Shown in pieces: positions 62,667-64,000 of a DNA stretch of 64,000 nt (the stretch's first letter is position 1; every line of letters starts with the position of its first letter). The position numbers and the translations under genes are program-made. The stretch is from positions 4,770,022 to 4,834,021 of the forward strand of contig CM041202.1 of the NCBI GenBank assembly GCA_023078555.1. Reading direction: 5' to 3'. Below the pieces are notes generated by a model, which was not told the origin of the DNA, ran no database searches, and was given only the letters and a program-made list of their open reading frames with translations. The stretch comes from Ulva prolifera (lineage: Eukaryota; Chlorophyta; Ulvophyceae; Ulvales; Ulvaceae).

Positions 62667-64000
62667 ATGGCCGATCCTAGCGAGTATAGTCAGTTTTATG
62701 CGTCTGTCGTTCAGCCTCCAGATGACGATGGCGTACCTCCCGACCTCATCCAACTGTCAGGCTTCGACGCTTTGCAAGCAGCAGAGCGCGAGGCAATCCG
62801 CCTGGCCATATCCCTCCTGCTGACACTTACGAAGGCTTTCTTCGAAGCGACTCGACGCTCGTCTGTCGAGGTGCTGAAGTCGTACGGCCAGGCTTCCCGC
62901 ACCCTGCTCCAGATGCTCGTCCAAAGCACCACCGACCAGACGCCCCCTCCGTTCGAAGCTCTTCGACGAAGGTCCCACCTGAATGGCGATCAAGTGCGCG
63001 AGCAGCTGCGAGCAGCCACTGCGACAACCTGCGCCTCCAACTGGGGTCCACCTGTGGGCTGCGTGCGCGATCTTCTCTCCGTCAGCGCGATGGCCTTCTA
63101 CACCTGGACTGGCGGCGCCCTCGCTGCCACCATTCTGGACTTCGTATATTCCTTCTCTACAGATGCTGCTGCCTGGGCAACCGTATGGCTACAGTGTCCC
63201 GTGGACCACTCCCACCTGGACTTCGCTGCCCTCGCCCTGCGCGTCACGTCGCATCGCGCACGAAGCACCAGCTCCAGCCCCGCGGCCATGGTGTCGCAGC
63301 TCGCCACCCTCGCCGTCAGCGCCATTGAGCCGATCGTACGGTCCATGTACACAGCAGCGTCTATCCTACCTGGGACTACAGCGAACTACTTCGAGGAGCA
63401 GCTGTTCCGCGCGACATCCGCGCAGGTGGCAGCAGCGCCCGCGCTGCAGTACGCCGGCATCGTGCGATCGAACCTGGTACTGTCATCCCTGCCTCACGTG
63501 TCGAGCCTGCCATCGTACACCCCGAACTTCACAGACGACTCGAGTGCAACCTGGTTTAGGTCTGCTGATTATTTCTTCGCATCCATACATTTTCCTTTGT
63601 CTGATGCGGTTCGCGGCGATGCATCCGCTGAGCGAAAGTGGCATCACTACGTGTGCGAAGTTTTGAACAACCGCGTCTTATGCATGAAACTATCTGAGGC
63701 CCAGGTGATCAAACATTTGTCCAAGGGTTTCACTCGTGATGCCATGCACTACCAGGTTGCCACAGAAAAAGCCATGTCTCCTGAGTGCACCGTTCGTGAA
63801 TGGCTGGATGCCATACGTGACTTTTTCTTTACCAACGGGCAATTCAGAATGCATATCGAGGGAGCATGGAGCAAATACCGTGCTGGAAAAGCCTCCAGCT
63901 TCAATGACTTGGTGCATCATGTCCGAATATATTATCAATTGATCTTTCTCGATTATGTGGACTTGCCTGGCAAAATGTCCCTGCAAGATTTTGCATGGAA
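62667..64000 (+). CDS. Gypsy-4 Gag, N-terminal part (open to window end)
   Basis: From ATG 62667 the frame is open to the last base (444 codons). It starts M-A-D-P-S-E-Y-S-Q-F-Y and is homologous to gypsy-1 Gag throughout. The N-terminal extension (CASNWGPPVGCVRDLLSVSA, then VYSFSTDAAAWATVWLQCPV) corresponds to gypsy-1 CAADWGPVDGPVRNLLSPAA and FAFSTNYKSFTLAMLACPVR. The Gag core follows with FTDDSSATWFRSADYFFASI, MSPECTVREWLDAIRDFFFT and NDLVHHVRIYYQLIFLDYVD. No stop seen. The rest of the element lies to the right; whether it is intact is unknown. Confidence 0.9.
   Translation, partial: MADPSEYSQFYASVVQPPDDDGVPPDLIQLSGFDALQAAEREAIRLAISLLLTLTKAFFEATRRSSVEVLKSYGQASRTLLQMLVQSTTDQTPPPFEALRRRSHLNGDQVREQLRAATATTCASNWGPPVGCVRDLLSVSAMAFYTWTGGALAATILDFVYSFSTDAAAWATVWLQCPVDHSHLDFAALALRVTSHRARSTSSSPAAMVSQLATLAVSAIEPIVRSMYTAASILPGTTANYFEEQLFRATSAQVAAAPALQYAGIVRSNLVLSSLPHVSSLPSYTPNFTDDSSATWFRSADYFFASIHFPLSDAVRGDASAERKWHHYVCEVLNNRVLCMKLSEAQVIKHLSKGFTRDAMHYQVATEKAMSPECTVREWLDAIRDFFFTNGQFRMHIEGAWSKYRAGKASSFNDLVHHVRIYYQLIFLDYVDLPGKMSLQDFAW

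Overview
This looks like nuclear DNA of a eukaryote, most likely a green alga (inference). It is almost entirely transposable elements stacked inside one another. There is no operon structure, the ORFs are separated by long non-coding DNA, and retroelement pol genes, LTRs, TIRs and target-site duplications (TSDs) account for most recognisable sequence. A fragment of mitochondrial DNA carrying parts of atp1 and nad7 (10.4-11.6 kb) is the best phylogenetic clue: mitochondrial genomes encoding both genes occur in many green algae and land plants, but not in the reduced chlamydomonad mtDNAs. No confidently intact host gene is visible.

Layout. 1-1.3 kb: end of a DNA transposon with TA target duplication and TIR TACCGTACTAAAT (family A). 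1.6-3.2 kb: decayed Ty3/gypsy pol, minus strand. 5.1-5.7 kb: 138-bp tandem repeats. 8.2-10.25 kb: a truncated 289-bp repeat, a poly-C tract, and a second family A copy split by an 855-bp solo LTR. 10.3-11.6 kb: mitochondrial insert, itself hit by a 289-bp TG...CA element that contains a tRNA-like sequence. 11.7-12.6 kb: decayed gag. 13.7-16.6 kb: minus-strand ORF cluster that may be a spliced gene of unknown function. 16.9-19.3 kb: decayed pogo-like DDE transposase containing a TA-type MITE (family B). 19.3-25.3 kb: nothing recognised. 27.4-29.2 kb: a copia element whose 3' half is inverted against its 5' half.

29.4-40.4 kb: a decayed gypsy element (plus strand) hit successively by an intact, apparently young copia element (31,259-38,107, one 1,930-codon ORF, LTRs identical by eye), a family B transposon with a 207-bp (TC)n tract, and a hAT element. 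At each site, removing the insert and one TSD restores the gypsy reading frame. 41.4-45.1 kb: fragments of a LINE with a restriction-like endonuclease domain, mixed with a third copia remnant. 45.3-46.9 kb: DNA transposon with ~62-bp TIRs.

47.7-64.0 kb: three nested gypsy elements. A decayed element (gag at 47,688, pol to 61,849) is split by a nearly pristine 9,890-bp chromovirus (48,328-58,217), by another 289-bp TG...CA element (61,397-61,685), and by the 5' LTR and gag of a fourth gypsy element running off the right edge. The chromovirus has gag and pol in one frame divided by a single UGA, an extra ORF in the env position behind a splice-acceptor-like tract, an unusually long Gag and a C-terminal chromodomain. 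The element around it appears to use -1 frameshifting instead.
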